NCBI GenBank assembly: GCA_002403305.1
Contig: DHHM01000001.1
Location: 124,001-188,000, forward strand
DNA: 64,000 nucleotides
Source: Bacteroidales bacterium UBA4772
GTDB lineage: Bacteria > Bacteroidota > Bacteroidia > Bacteroidales > VadinHA17
Reading direction: 5' to 3'
Both the position numbers and the translations under genes were made by a program. The notes under the pieces were generated by a model, which saw only the letters and a list, made by a program, of their open reading frames with translations, did no database searches and had not been told where the DNA came from. Shown piece after piece: positions 24,780 to 33,709 of the stretch (its first letter is position 1; each line of letters starts with the position of its first letter).

Positions 24780-26083
24780 CTTTCACGTTCGTTAGCAAAG
24801 TGTTCTTTTATTGTATTTCTGATATTGACGGGATTGAAATCGCAATAGAAAAGCAGCCTGTCTGCCACCACTCCTGCCAGGAACAGTACAACTGCCGCAC
24901 CGTCAGCTACGGGGCTCTCCGGGTAGAGCAGCATGAAGACGACTGGCAGCACCAGTGCCCTGAAGTAATAGAGATTCCGCACAAAGGGAGGTCCTTCGGC
25001 AGTCCTGTATCTCATGACGACTGAAATTGCTGCCAGCATGGAGAAGACCAGGAAGAGTGTTCCCGGCTCCAGGAACCATGAGACGGCATAAATGCCGGCA
25101 AAGAAGGCCTGCCCGGAATGAAGCTTCAGCGTCAGGCTCCTGTCGGCAGCAAAGAAGACGCGGTCGACGGATATAAGCGCCAGCAGTGCGGAAATGGCTC
25201 CGACCCCGGGCGGGATAAGGCCCGGAGAGATCCAGTTGAGCAGTGCGATAAGGGTTAGCAGGCCTGTCAGCACTATCTCCTGGCTCAGCGGTGAGGAGGT
25301 GATGTTTATTACTGCCCTCCAGGCTTTGCCCGGCACCCCCAGGTGGGCCACAGACACAGCCATTGCTGCCGTGAGAAGCAGTAAAGGTATCAACGCCGGG
25401 ATAAGTGTATCCGTAAAGCCGGTGATGATCATCATGGCGGAAGCAGATATCAGCAGGAGAGAAAACAGGATCAGGCTCCACTCCTTGCGTATCCTTTCCG
25501 GCAGTCCGACCTGCGGCAGTTCCTCCTCTGTATTATCCGCCTCCCCCGATGGGATGATTACCGGTCCTTTTAAGCTATCAGCCTCTTTAAGTATCAGCGA
25601 AGGGCCTATGCCTGTCTCGGGGAACCACCCGATGCCAACAGGCTCAAACTTTTCCTGTTCTGTAAATCTGAGTGCGCCTGTCGGGCAGGCTGTAACGCAT
25701 GCAGGATCGATGCCTTCTTCCGTTCTCTCATAACAGAGGTGGCATTTCTCAATGTAACCTTTGGCCTCATTGATCTTCGGGGCATCATAGGGGCACCTCC
25801 AGGTGCAGTAACCGCAACCCATGCACCTGTCTGCATGATGTATCACCACCCCGCTCCCCTCAACGGTATATGCCTTTGCAGGACACCCCTCAGCGCAGGC
25901 TGGCTCTTCACAGTGGCTGCATGCCAGTGAGAGGCTGATGACCCTCATCAGCGGCAGAGCTCTGTCGTTCCAGGTCAATATGGTTCTCGTACCGGCCTGC
26001 AGTCCGTTCTCCAGCAAGCAGGCGGCGCTGCAGGCCCTGCAGCCGACACACAGTGAAGCATCGAATGCAAATCCCCTTCTCAT
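24776..26083 (-). CDS. Fused DmsB-type Fe-S and DmsC-type membrane anchor subunit
   Basis: The 435-residue protein joins two subunits that are usually separate. Residues about 1-155 hold four [4Fe-4S] motifs: CVGCRACSAAC, CSHCEEPACAEGC, CMGCGYCTWRC and CHLCYERTEEG...CVTAC. Residues about 200-420 hold about eight membrane helices like DmsC (SAMMIITGFTDTLIPALIPL; AVSVAHLGVPGKAWRAVINI). It would carry electrons from the quinone pool to the molybdopterin subunit encoded upstream (4-bp overlap). There is no leader, so the Fe-S domain faces the cytoplasm. A 45-residue acidic linker (GEADNTEEELPQ) separates the domains. Confidence 0.87.
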   Translation of the reverse strand: MRRGFAFDASLCVGCRACSAACLLENGLQAGTRTILTWNDRALPLMRVISLSLACSHCEEPACAEGCPAKAYTVEGSGVVIHHADRCMGCGYCTWRCPYDAPKINEAKGYIEKCHLCYERTEEGIDPACVTACPTGALRFTEQEKFEPVGIGWFPETGIGPSLILKEADSLKGPVIIPSGEADNTEEELPQVGLPERIRKEWSLILFSLLLISASAMMIITGFTDTLIPALIPLLLLTAAMAVSVAHLGVPGKAWRAVINITSSPLSQEIVLTGLLTLIALLNWISPGLIPPGVGAISALLALISVDRVFFAADRSLTLKLHSGQAFFAGIYAVSWFLEPGTLFLVFSMLAAISVVMRYRTAEGPPFVRNLYYFRALVLPVVFMLLYPESPVADGAAVVLFLAGVVADRLLFYCDFNPVNIRNTIKEHFANERER

Positions 26084-28197
26084 GGCGTTACCTTGTCGAT
26101 GTCTACCCTGGTATTATGAAAGGCTGCCCCATAGCCCATGTCAGTCTCTGCCGGATGGATGAGCCTGTTTACTCCTCCACCCTCGGCACACCATATGCCA
26201 TTTGGGAAGACTATGCTCCCGCTCCTGACGCGTGTGGTAACCTTCACTCTGCCTTTCACCTCACCACGTGAGTTGAAGACCCTGACAGTGTCACCGCTCT
26301 TAAGTTGCAGCCTGCGGGCATCGGCGACAGAGATCTCCCAGGCAGGAGCCTCAATCACACTTTTAACAACCTCGAGATTTCCGAACTGTGAGTGAATGCG
26401 AGAGGCAATATTGGGAGTCATGAGCCTGAATGGAAGATGTGACTCGCTGAAATCATCCAGTGGTTCATAGCTGGGCAGCGGGTTGACGCCCCACAGTTTC
26501 ACCGCACTGTCTGACCAGAGCTCAATCTTACCGGAGGGCGTCGTGAAATGTCCGTCGGCATATGCCGGATTCTCATTCTGTTCAGGGATTACAGGATGCT
26601 GCATGAGCTCCTCACGAACAAATCCCGGTGTGCTGCTGATGCGCTCCGTGAGCCAGGCATCATAATCACCGGGGGCAGGAATACCGGATACGCTGTTATG
26701 GTCCATGCCTCTCCCCTGCAACGGGAGACCTGCGTCACCATCCTGCGTCTCTCCGCTCACCTCTACAGAGCTGTCGACTCCGCCACCGGTTGTTAATCGC
26801 ACCATCTGCGCCAGGCGCCAGTAGATCTCACTCTCCGGCATCACCTCACCGGGAGGGTCAGTCACAGCAGGCTTGTACTGCACATAAGGGTTCCAGTAAG
26901 AGCCCACTATATCAGCCTGCTCAAAGATCCCCTTCGCAGGGAGAATGATGTCTGCCATCGCAGCGGTATCTGTCATAAACTGCTCAACGACAACCTTGAA
27001 GGGCACCGACTGCAATGCAGAAATTACCTCACTGCTTCCGGGCAGCTGTGTGACAGGATTGCCCCGTTCGATCCATGCTACCTCTATACCCGGCTCCGGG
27101 AGTGCAAAAAAGTCAGGACCGAACCTTGCCATTGAGATGGCACGCCGGAAAGGTTTATCTGATTCCTTATCAGGATAATAGCTCAGCGGCTCCTTCACAT
27201 CGTCAAAAATATAGCTCTGAAGATTGGCAAAGTTGAATCCGCAGCCTGACCGGCCTATCATACCTGTGATGACAGGTATTGAAAGAATGGCACGAATAGT
27301 CTGCCCGCCGTTGGTATAACGCTGCAGCCCGTAACCGGCCACGACGGTTAGTTGTCCGGCCCCGGCTGCCATCACTGCAATCTCTTCAATGGCTTCGGCA
27401 GGTATACCTGTGATCTCCTGTGCGTTGAGAGGTGTTATCTTAAGTGACGCTGCAAACTCATTAAAACCTGCTACATTCTTGCTGACAAACTCTTTATCGA
27501 CCAGATTCCTGTCGATAATCACCTTTGCCATCGCCAGTGCCAGTGCGGCATCGGTGCCGGGCCGCGGCCTGAGCAGTATGTCAGCCTTGTCAGCCGTGGG
27601 GGTTCGCCGCGGGTCGATAACAACAACCCTGGCACCGTTTTTCCTGGCACGGTCAATATGTATCATCTCCTGCACATTGGTCTCGGCGGAGTTCTTGCCC
27701 CACAGTATTATGAGACGCGTTTTCGCAATATCCCATGGTACGTTGTGCTTCACCTCCCCCAGTGTCAGCCTGACGGCCTCGAGACCGGCCGGCCAGCATA
27801 GATTGCCGTAAGTGGTGGTGGCACCGCCAAATAGTCTCCAGAAGTTGCCGGCAATATCATTGCTCAGGCCTGAGTAACCGCTGCCCTTATAGAAAAGCAC
27901 CGAGTGCGGCCCATGCCTCTCCCTGGCGGCCAGCAGCTTACCTGCAATGATACCCAGGGCCTCTTCCATCCCAATCGGAACAAATGAACCGTCCGGCTGC
28001 CGCTGTAATGGTCTGATGATGCGTGAAGGCGAATATTCGCGTTCGAGATAGGATAACCCCTTGATGCACGGTCCCTCCGGGGTCGCCAGGTTACCCTCAC
28101 ATGGAAGGATCCGGACCACCCTGCCCTCACTGGTGAATACCCTGAATGTACAGGTGCTGTAACAGTTGCGCGGGCAGACAGTGATAAACTCCTTCAT
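26080..28197 (-). CDS. Molybdopterin oxidoreductase catalytic subunit (DMSO reductase superfamily)
   Basis: At 705 residues this is a DMSO-reductase-superfamily enzyme. The N-terminal [4Fe-4S] motif is C8, C12, C16, C44 (CPRNCYSTC...GPCIKG). Cys134 in GNLCWPAG is the likely Mo ligand. VVIDPRRTPTADKADILLRPRPGTDAAL and the C-terminal LKSGDTVRVFNSRGEVKGRVKV are cofactor-contact blocks. There is no twin-arginine signal, since the cluster starts seven residues from Met, so the enzyme appears cytoplasmic. That is unusual for a subunit with a DmsC-type anchor. It overlaps the BC-fusion gene by 4 bp. The substrate is unknown; polysulfide, sulfoxide or thiosulfate reduction are options. Confidence 0.87.
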   Translation of the reverse strand: MKEFITVCPRNCYSTCTFRVFTSEGRVVRILPCEGNLATPEGPCIKGLSYLEREYSPSRIIRPLQRQPDGSFVPIGMEEALGIIAGKLLAARERHGPHSVLFYKGSGYSGLSNDIAGNFWRLFGGATTTYGNLCWPAGLEAVRLTLGEVKHNVPWDIAKTRLIILWGKNSAETNVQEMIHIDRARKNGARVVVIDPRRTPTADKADILLRPRPGTDAALALAMAKVIIDRNLVDKEFVSKNVAGFNEFAASLKITPLNAQEITGIPAEAIEEIAVMAAGAGQLTVVAGYGLQRYTNGGQTIRAILSIPVITGMIGRSGCGFNFANLQSYIFDDVKEPLSYYPDKESDKPFRRAISMARFGPDFFALPEPGIEVAWIERGNPVTQLPGSSEVISALQSVPFKVVVEQFMTDTAAMADIILPAKGIFEQADIVGSYWNPYVQYKPAVTDPPGEVMPESEIYWRLAQMVRLTTGGGVDSSVEVSGETQDGDAGLPLQGRGMDHNSVSGIPAPGDYDAWLTERISSTPGFVREELMQHPVIPEQNENPAYADGHFTTPSGKIELWSDSAVKLWGVNPLPSYEPLDDFSESHLPFRLMTPNIASRIHSQFGNLEVVKSVIEAPAWEISVADARRLQLKSGDTVRVFNSRGEVKGRVKVTTRVRSGSIVFPNGIWCAEGGGVNRLIHPAETDMGYGAAFHNTRVDIDKVTP

Positions 28198-28299
28198 CGG
28201 TCACATATAATGAAGTCTCAGACAGCCAGGAGAATTTTTTTCTTAGGTTCTGGATGTTTCTGAAACCGGCAGAAAAGATACGAAAATTGTCTGTACGGG

Positions 28300-29058
28300 T
28301 TATATCTTTTCCATGCAGTCGCCCCGCACCCACCCCTTGTTGCCGTCGGGGAGCTTTACCTCGTAGAATTTGCCCAGCTCCTGTTCAACGGTTACTGTAG
28401 TTCCTGAATGGAGGACAAACAACTCGCTGCCGTTTTCTCCGGGGGCACTGCGACCGGTGACGATACTGCAAGTGATAACGGCCCGTTTGTTGTTGTTTAT
28501 AAGCGAGTTATTGCGCAGGGCGAGTGATATCATCACTGCCGATAGTATCAGCGCAGTAAGAGCAAGCCAGAAAGAAAGGAGGCGGCCGCGGGCCCTTGAT
28601 TTGGTAAGGAATATAAGTGCCAGCAGCAGTGAGACGACAAACATCACTAATGCTGCCATTGCCCAGCTGTTTGTGGAGGCAAGCAGGGAGAGAAAATCAA
28701 ACCACCTGGAAAAGAAGAGGCGCGGGACGGTCTCAAACCTGTCAGTGACCCTGCTCCTTGCTATCTGCAGATTGTAGTCTATGTCCTCATCAGCCGGAGC
28801 CATAAGCTTTGCACGTTCGTAAAAGAGGATGGCAGAGGCGTTGTCTCCTGATCTGAAAAATGCATTGCCGGCATTGTAGAGAAGGTCCTCGCTCCTGTAA
28901 CCCTCCTCATAAAGCTGCCGGTAGATGGCAGCTGCACCCGAGTAGTCTCCTGAGCTATAAAGTTCACCCGCCTGCGAATACCTCTCCCCGGCCGACTGTG
29001 CTGTAACGCCCGGCAGGCTGCAGATCAGAATAATAATTATGGCAATTGCTCTTCGCAT
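28300..29058 (-). CDS. batE: BatE-like TPR and SH3 protein
   Basis: The 252-residue protein has a signal peptide (ending VTAQS), two to three TPR units (ERYSQAGELYSSGDYSGAAAIYRQLY; LLYNAGNAFFRSGDNASAILFYERAKLMAP), two membrane helices (SWAMAALVMFVVSLLLALIFL; LLSFWLALTALILSAVMISLAL) and a C-terminal SH3b domain ending YEVKLPDGNKGWVRGDCMEKI. It is the last gene of the bat (Bacteroides aerotolerance) operon, 12 bp after batD. The operon is linked to oxidative stress tolerance in Bacteroidota, but the mechanism is unresolved. Confidence 0.85.
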   Translation of the reverse strand: MRRAIAIIIILICSLPGVTAQSAGERYSQAGELYSSGDYSGAAAIYRQLYEEGYRSEDLLYNAGNAFFRSGDNASAILFYERAKLMAPADEDIDYNLQIARSRVTDRFETVPRLFFSRWFDFLSLLASTNSWAMAALVMFVVSLLLALIFLTKSRARGRLLSFWLALTALILSAVMISLALRNNSLINNNKRAVITCSIVTGRSAPGENGSELFVLHSGTTVTVEQELGKFYEVKLPDGNKGWVRGDCMEKI

Positions 29059-29070
29059 CTGTTAACAATT

Positions 29071-30909
29071 TTAATCCAGCACATTATCAAGCTTACTGAT
29101 TAGCAGGGAGGCCCTCTCAAGCAGGGCAGCAGGACTCTCCCCCTCAGTCCTGGGAGCATACTGTGAATACTCCGTAACAGAGATTATGCTGTCAAACTCC
29201 GTGATCAACCCTTCCTCCACATTCCTGGCTCTCAATCCTGCGTGGCAGTTTTCCCTTGTGATCTGCGACTGAGGCATTGAGAGTTTGTCGGCAAGATAAC
29301 CCCACAGAGCCCTTGCCAGCTCGGAGTTGGCCTGTTCCGTCATGCCTGAGCCCAGCAGGGCCTTCGCCTTCGCCAGCCTCCTGTGTGCATTTCTGGCAGC
29401 CTTGCGATTCCGCAGGGCTGTAATGTCAGCGTTCCGGCGAAGCTGTTCGCGCCTGAGCAACAGCACAACCGATGCCACAAAGAGCGCCAGGATGAACCAC
29501 AGCCAGTAGTATGTTGTCTTCACCAGAGGCTGCCTGGTGAGGGTGAGATTGCCGTTGCCGCTCCTGATGAAGCGGATATCCTGCCCCAGGTATTTAACAT
29601 CTTCACCCGGAATATAGACTGGCGCTGCCACCTCTGCCTGATCATCGCTGCCGGTAACGGTGATGCTGTAACCTTCACTCCTCAGGGTGACATATTTATG
29701 CTGCTGCGGGTCAAAAACCGTATATGAAACCGGAGGTATCTCAAAAGTGCCGCTATTCCTCGGGATGAGGAGATACTTAAAGGTTTTGCTTCCGGAGGCA
29801 GTGCCGGAACTTCTGACTGTGACTTCAGGATCGTACTTTTCAATTCCCTGCGGAAAATTGATTACAGGCTCTCCCGCGAGGTTGAGATTGCCTGAACCTT
29901 TAATGCTGATTGTCAAATCAATAGCGTCATTTACCTCAACCTCTGATTTCGACAGATCCGAGCTGAGGGTGAAAGAGCCTACAGCACCGTGAAAGTCGGC
30001 AGGCCGGGGCTCGGGGAGCGGCTTCACCCTGATGGTTACCGGCTGTGATGATACCGAGCGCGGCACGGTGGAGACGCCGGAAAAGAAACTGTAAAAGAAA
30101 GGGTCGTCGAAGAAGGGATCGCGCATGCTGGTGCGCTGCTGCACCATGGCAGTCATCTGCACCGGTTCGATGCGAATCTCACCTGAGATCTGCGGATAGA
30201 GAAGAAAGTGCTGCAGCACCCCCGTCCCATATTGCACTCCGTCAATAACCTCAGTCTCCAGACTCCTGAGTTCTGGTGTCTCCAGGTCTTCGCGAAGGAA
30301 ACCCTTGAAGTCGGGGTACTTCAGTTCATTGATCCCCGACAGGTTCACCCGCGTATAGAGCTTGAGAGTCGCCGAGACAGGCTGTCCTATATATACTTCC
30401 CGGGTACTGACATGGAGCCTCAGGGAGACATCCGTACCTCCGTCTGCTGCCTGTGCACCTGACGACTGGCTCACGCCCTGACTCTGACCCGGACTCTGGC
30501 CCTGTCCCTGGCTCTGGGAAGCGGCAGCCCCACCTGCGACTATCTCAATCTCCCTCGCCGGAGCGGTCACCGTGACATTTTTACTCTCGAAACTGGCTGC
30601 AGGGATGGTATATCTCCCCGGCACGGTGGCAACAACATAATAAATCAGTGTTGTTGTCGACACAGAGCTCATCTCACCGTTGATCCACTGTACATTGCGA
30701 CTTGTCGACTGCTGAGGGCCGGAGACACTGAAGGATGGATCAAAAGCAGGGGGACTGAACTGCCCGCCTGTTGCGTTGACGGTATAGACTATCCTGAAAC
30801 GCTCTCCTGCCACGGCCCTCTCAGGGGCATCGACAGTCAGATTAACCTCCTGGGCAGTGAGTGTAAGTGCTGCCAGAAGATAAAAAAGTGCCAGGATATA
30901 TCTTTTCAT
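29071..30909 (-). CDS. batD: BatD oxygen-tolerance protein
   Basis: This large protein (612 residues from ATG 30909) has a signal peptide, MKRYILALFYLLAALTLTA. Its beta-sandwich repeats begin VNLTVDAPERAVAGERFRIVYTVN, and it has a Q/S-rich linker near residue 145 (SQSQGQGQSPGQSQGVSQSS). A membrane helix, YYWLWFILALFVASVVLLL, is followed by a cytoplasmic helical region ending in SLLISKLDNVLD. It belongs to the oxygen-tolerance BatD family, predicted to be periplasmic and to accompany the BatA/BatB VWA proteins. The frame is open to 30927, but ATG 30909 gives the signal peptide. The gene starts 11 bp after batC. Confidence 0.9.
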   Translation of the reverse strand: MKRYILALFYLLAALTLTAQEVNLTVDAPERAVAGERFRIVYTVNATGGQFSPPAFDPSFSVSGPQQSTSRNVQWINGEMSSVSTTTLIYYVVATVPGRYTIPAASFESKNVTVTAPAREIEIVAGGAAASQSQGQGQSPGQSQGVSQSSGAQAADGGTDVSLRLHVSTREVYIGQPVSATLKLYTRVNLSGINELKYPDFKGFLREDLETPELRSLETEVIDGVQYGTGVLQHFLLYPQISGEIRIEPVQMTAMVQQRTSMRDPFFDDPFFYSFFSGVSTVPRSVSSQPVTIRVKPLPEPRPADFHGAVGSFTLSSDLSKSEVEVNDAIDLTISIKGSGNLNLAGEPVINFPQGIEKYDPEVTVRSSGTASGSKTFKYLLIPRNSGTFEIPPVSYTVFDPQQHKYVTLRSEGYSITVTGSDDQAEVAAPVYIPGEDVKYLGQDIRFIRSGNGNLTLTRQPLVKTTYYWLWFILALFVASVVLLLRREQLRRNADITALRNRKAARNAHRRLAKAKALLGSGMTEQANSELARALWGYLADKLSMPQSQITRENCHAGLRARNVEEGLITEFDSIISVTEYSQYAPRTEGESPAALLERASLLISKLDNVLD

Positions 30910-30920
30910 CAACGCCAAAA

Positions 30921-31658
30921 TTACCAATTTTTAATCACCCTTACCCTTGCCTTTGCGGCCTTCTCACGCTGCACCTTCTCCTGCGTCTCCTTCTCGTTGG
31001 CCGCCAGGGCATCAAGCAGGCGCTTTGCATCTTCCCTGCTTATCGACTGCTCCTGCTGCTGTCCTTCCTGCTCCTGAGGCTGTTCCTCCTGCTGCTGATC
31101 CTGTGGCTTCTCCTCCTGCTGCTGGTCATCACTCTCCTGCTGATCATCGCCCTTTTCGTTTTCCTTATTGTTTTCCTGCTGATCCTGGTTTTGATCCTTT
31201 TTCTGTTGCTGTCGCAGCTGATCCTGTGCCCAGGCGAGATTATATTTGGCCTCTATGTTGCCGGGATCGAGCTTCAGCGAGTTGATATAAGCCCTGATAC
31301 CTTCATCATACTTCTGCTCCTTAATCAGCGAGTTGCCAAGGTTGTAGAGGCTCTGTGCCTGTTTGACCGTGTCGGTCTCACCTGCAACCGCTGATCTCAC
31401 AAATTCGTCGGCAGCCTCGCCGTACCTGCCCTGTTTGTAAAGGGCATTCCCCAGGTTGAAACCGGCATCTTCAGTTGACTGCTCCTGCTCCTGTGCCCTT
31501 CTATACATAGCTTCACTGCCTGCAAACTCACTCTTTTTGTACAGCCTGTTCCCCTTTCTGATGTATTCACGCTCTTCCTGTGCGGAGAGTGAAGGGAGAG
31601 TGAGTAATATTCCCAGCGCTGTCACAATGACCCTTGCTATGTTTACCCTGTTTCTCAT
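30921..31658 (-). CDS. batC: BatC TPR protein with glutamine-rich tail
   Basis: The 245-residue protein has a signal peptide (RVIVTALGILLTLPSLSAQ), three TPR units (RLYKKSEFAGSEAMYRRAQEQ; GFNLGNALYKQGRYGEAADEF; LYNLGNSLIKEQKYDEGIRAYI) and a highly charged Q/E/D-rich region (about residues 150-215) of repeated QQQEE-type units. A short basic C-terminus, ARVRVIKNW, follows. It is a typical BatC. The start overlaps batB by 4 bp. The low-complexity tail generates a long spurious hydrophobic frame on the opposite strand. Confidence 0.88.
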   Translation of the reverse strand: MRNRVNIARVIVTALGILLTLPSLSAQEEREYIRKGNRLYKKSEFAGSEAMYRRAQEQEQSTEDAGFNLGNALYKQGRYGEAADEFVRSAVAGETDTVKQAQSLYNLGNSLIKEQKYDEGIRAYINSLKLDPGNIEAKYNLAWAQDQLRQQQKKDQNQDQQENNKENEKGDDQQESDDQQQEEKPQDQQQEEQPQEQEGQQQEQSISREDAKRLLDALAANEKETQEKVQREKAAKARVRVIKNW

Positions 31659-32710
31659 CTCTCAGCCTTTTTCAAATCTGATGCCACAATTCCAAGCCGC
31701 CTCAGAAGATGGCTCCTGCGGTCTTCAAAAAGCAGATCGGCAACGAGCAACAGGAAGAGAAGCACTGCCGGTACCAGGAACTGATCATTGTATTCGGTAT
31801 ACATCACCGTATTCGTTTCACTCTTCTTCATGCGGCCGATATCGTTATATATCTCGTTCAGTCCTATGCTGCTGTTGCTGGCCCTGACATAATTTCCTCC
31901 AGTCACGGATGCTATCTCCCTGAGCGTTTTCTCATTGAGCTTAGAGATGACGGTGTTGCCCTCCCTGTCCTTGAGGTAGTCGGTCCTGCCGCCTGCCGTT
32001 ATCGGTATCGGAGAGCCTTCCGGTGAGCCTATGCCTATGGTGTGAACGGTAATGCCCTTTTCGGCTGCCAGGCGGGCCTGCTCTACCGCATCATCCTCAT
32101 GGTTTTCGCCGTCGGTTATTATGATCAGCGCCCTGCTCTTGTCGCTCTCTGGAGTGAATGACCTGATCCCCAGCTCTATCGCTGCGCCTATTGCCGTTCC
32201 CTGCTTTGATACGGCATCAGGACCGGCTGAGGCGAGGAACATCTTGGCAGAGAGATAGTCATTGGTGACAGGTATCTGTGTATAGGCATCACCGGCGAAG
32301 AGTATCAACCCTATTCTGTCATTTCTAAGCTGATCAACCAGCTGCGATATAGCCTGTCTGGCCCGTTCAAGCCTTGAAGGATTAATATCGGTAGCCAGCA
32401 TTGAGTTACTGACATCCAGAGCTATAATAACCTCAACGCCCTCACGCTTGACCTCCTCGAGCCTGGAACCGAACTGGGGCCTGGCCACTGTCAGCAGTGC
32501 AAGAATAAATGCCGTCAGCCTCATGAAGAACTTCACAGTCATACGTGCCTGCGAATAGTCGGGAATAAGCCTTCTCACAAGCCCGGGGTCGCCAAAGCGA
32601 TCCCTTGCCAGCCTCCTTCTCCTGTTGCCTGCTGCCCATATAAGTATCAGTACCGGCACCAGGAGGAGCAGGTAAAGAATATCGGGATTGGCAAATCTGA
32701 AAGTATCCAT
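31655..32710 (-). CDS. batB: BatB von Willebrand factor A domain protein
   Basis: The 351-residue protein has two N-terminal membrane helices (ILYLLLLVPVLILIWAAG; TAFILALLTVA), a VWA domain with an intact MIDAS, ALDVSNSM and TDGENHEDD, and a C-terminal helix (LVPAVLLFLLLVADLLF). It is predicted to present the VWA domain in the periplasm and bind a partner through Mg2+. It is a paralogue of BatA immediately upstream (6 bp gap) and overlaps batC. Confidence 0.9.
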   Translation of the reverse strand: MDTFRFANPDILYLLLLVPVLILIWAAGNRRRRLARDRFGDPGLVRRLIPDYSQARMTVKFFMRLTAFILALLTVARPQFGSRLEEVKREGVEVIIALDVSNSMLATDINPSRLERARQAISQLVDQLRNDRIGLILFAGDAYTQIPVTNDYLSAKMFLASAGPDAVSKQGTAIGAAIELGIRSFTPESDKSRALIIITDGENHEDDAVEQARLAAEKGITVHTIGIGSPEGSPIPITAGGRTDYLKDREGNTVISKLNEKTLREIASVTGGNYVRASNSSIGLNEIYNDIGRMKKSETNTVMYTEYNDQFLVPAVLLFLLLVADLLFEDRRSHLLRRLGIVASDLKKAER

Positions 32711-32716
32711 GGCTTG

Positions 32717-33709
32717 CTATGACATGTTTTTAAGGAACAGATACCTGAACAGCAACTCGAGGGTGAGGATGATTGCCGCCGCCAGTGCCCACGGCATGAA
32801 TACCTCCTCACGTCTGCTGTGCTCCCTGGTCTCTATCTTCGATTTCTCAAGCTTGTCTATCTCGCTGTAAACCTGCTGTAGACTGGTGTTGTCAACAGCC
32901 CTGAAATACCTGCCGCCGGTAAGTTCAGCTATCTCTTTCAGCAACTCCTCATCTATCTCAACCTGCATCTTCTGATAACGCATGCCAAAGGGTGTCTGCA
33001 CCGGGTAATCGGCATAACCCCTGCTTCCGACGCCGATAGTATAAACCCTTATGCCGAAGGTATGTGCTATCTCTGCAGCCGTCATGGGGTCTATCGATCC
33101 CATGTTGTTCACCCCGTCTGTAAGCAGGATTATTACCTTGCTTATTGCATCAGAGTCCTTGATCCGGTTGATGGCAGTGGCCAGTCCTACTCCAATGGCA
33201 GTACCGTCTTCTATCATTCCGCTTTTGATCTCCCTCAGAAGGTTTATCAGCACGGCATGATCTGTGGTCAGGGGGCACTGCGTAAAGCTCTCCCCGCTGA
33301 ATACCGTCAACCCTATACGGTCATAGGGCCTGCCGCTGATGAACTCGGTGGCAACATTTTTGGAGGCCTCCAGCCTGTCAGGACTGAAGTCGCGGGCAAG
33401 CATGGAGCCTGAGACGTCAAGAGCCAGCACGATATCAATACCCTCCGTGGTTGAGCTCTGCCATTTATCGACGTTCTGTGGCCTGGCAATAACGATGATG
33501 ACCAGTGCGATGACCGCCAGCCGCATTGCAAACAGAATATGCCTGAGCCAGTGGCGGAAGGTGTTGCGGCTCTCCGCAAAAAAACCGGCAGTGGAGAGCT
33601 TCAGCGATGCATGTGACCTGTTCTGGCGGTAGATATAATATGCCAGCAGCAGCGGTATGACAAGCAGGAACCACAGAAACCACCCGTTTTCAAAGACGAT
33701 GTTACGCAT
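32717..33709 (-). CDS. batA: BatA von Willebrand factor A domain protein
   Basis: From ATG 33709 (MRNIVFENGWFLWFLLVIPLLL) the product is 330 residues. The frame is open to 33772, but those codons lie inside the upstream gene and lack family similarity. Membrane helices flank a VWA domain with the MIDAS motifs ALDVSGSM, FTQCPLTTDHAV and LTDGVNNMG. The last helix is near ALAAAIILTLELLFRYLFL. The start overlaps the preceding gene by 8 bp. As in other Bacteroidota, batA precedes batB and the proteins are thought to form a complex in the periplasm. Confidence 0.9.
   Translation of the reverse strand: MRNIVFENGWFLWFLLVIPLLLAYYIYRQNRSHASLKLSTAGFFAESRNTFRHWLRHILFAMRLAVIALVIIVIARPQNVDKWQSSTTEGIDIVLALDVSGSMLARDFSPDRLEASKNVATEFISGRPYDRIGLTVFSGESFTQCPLTTDHAVLINLLREIKSGMIEDGTAIGVGLATAINRIKDSDAISKVIILLTDGVNNMGSIDPMTAAEIAHTFGIRVYTIGVGSRGYADYPVQTPFGMRYQKMQVEIDEELLKEIAELTGGRYFRAVDNTSLQQVYSEIDKLEKSKIETREHSRREEVFMPWALAAAIILTLELLFRYLFLKNMS

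Noticed and set aside
30867..31394. Plus-strand 175-residue leucine-rich frame resembling a membrane protein
   Set aside because: It is the reverse complement of the glutamine-rich tail of BatC (CAG/GAG repeats read as CTG/CTC), which lies in a well-supported operon.
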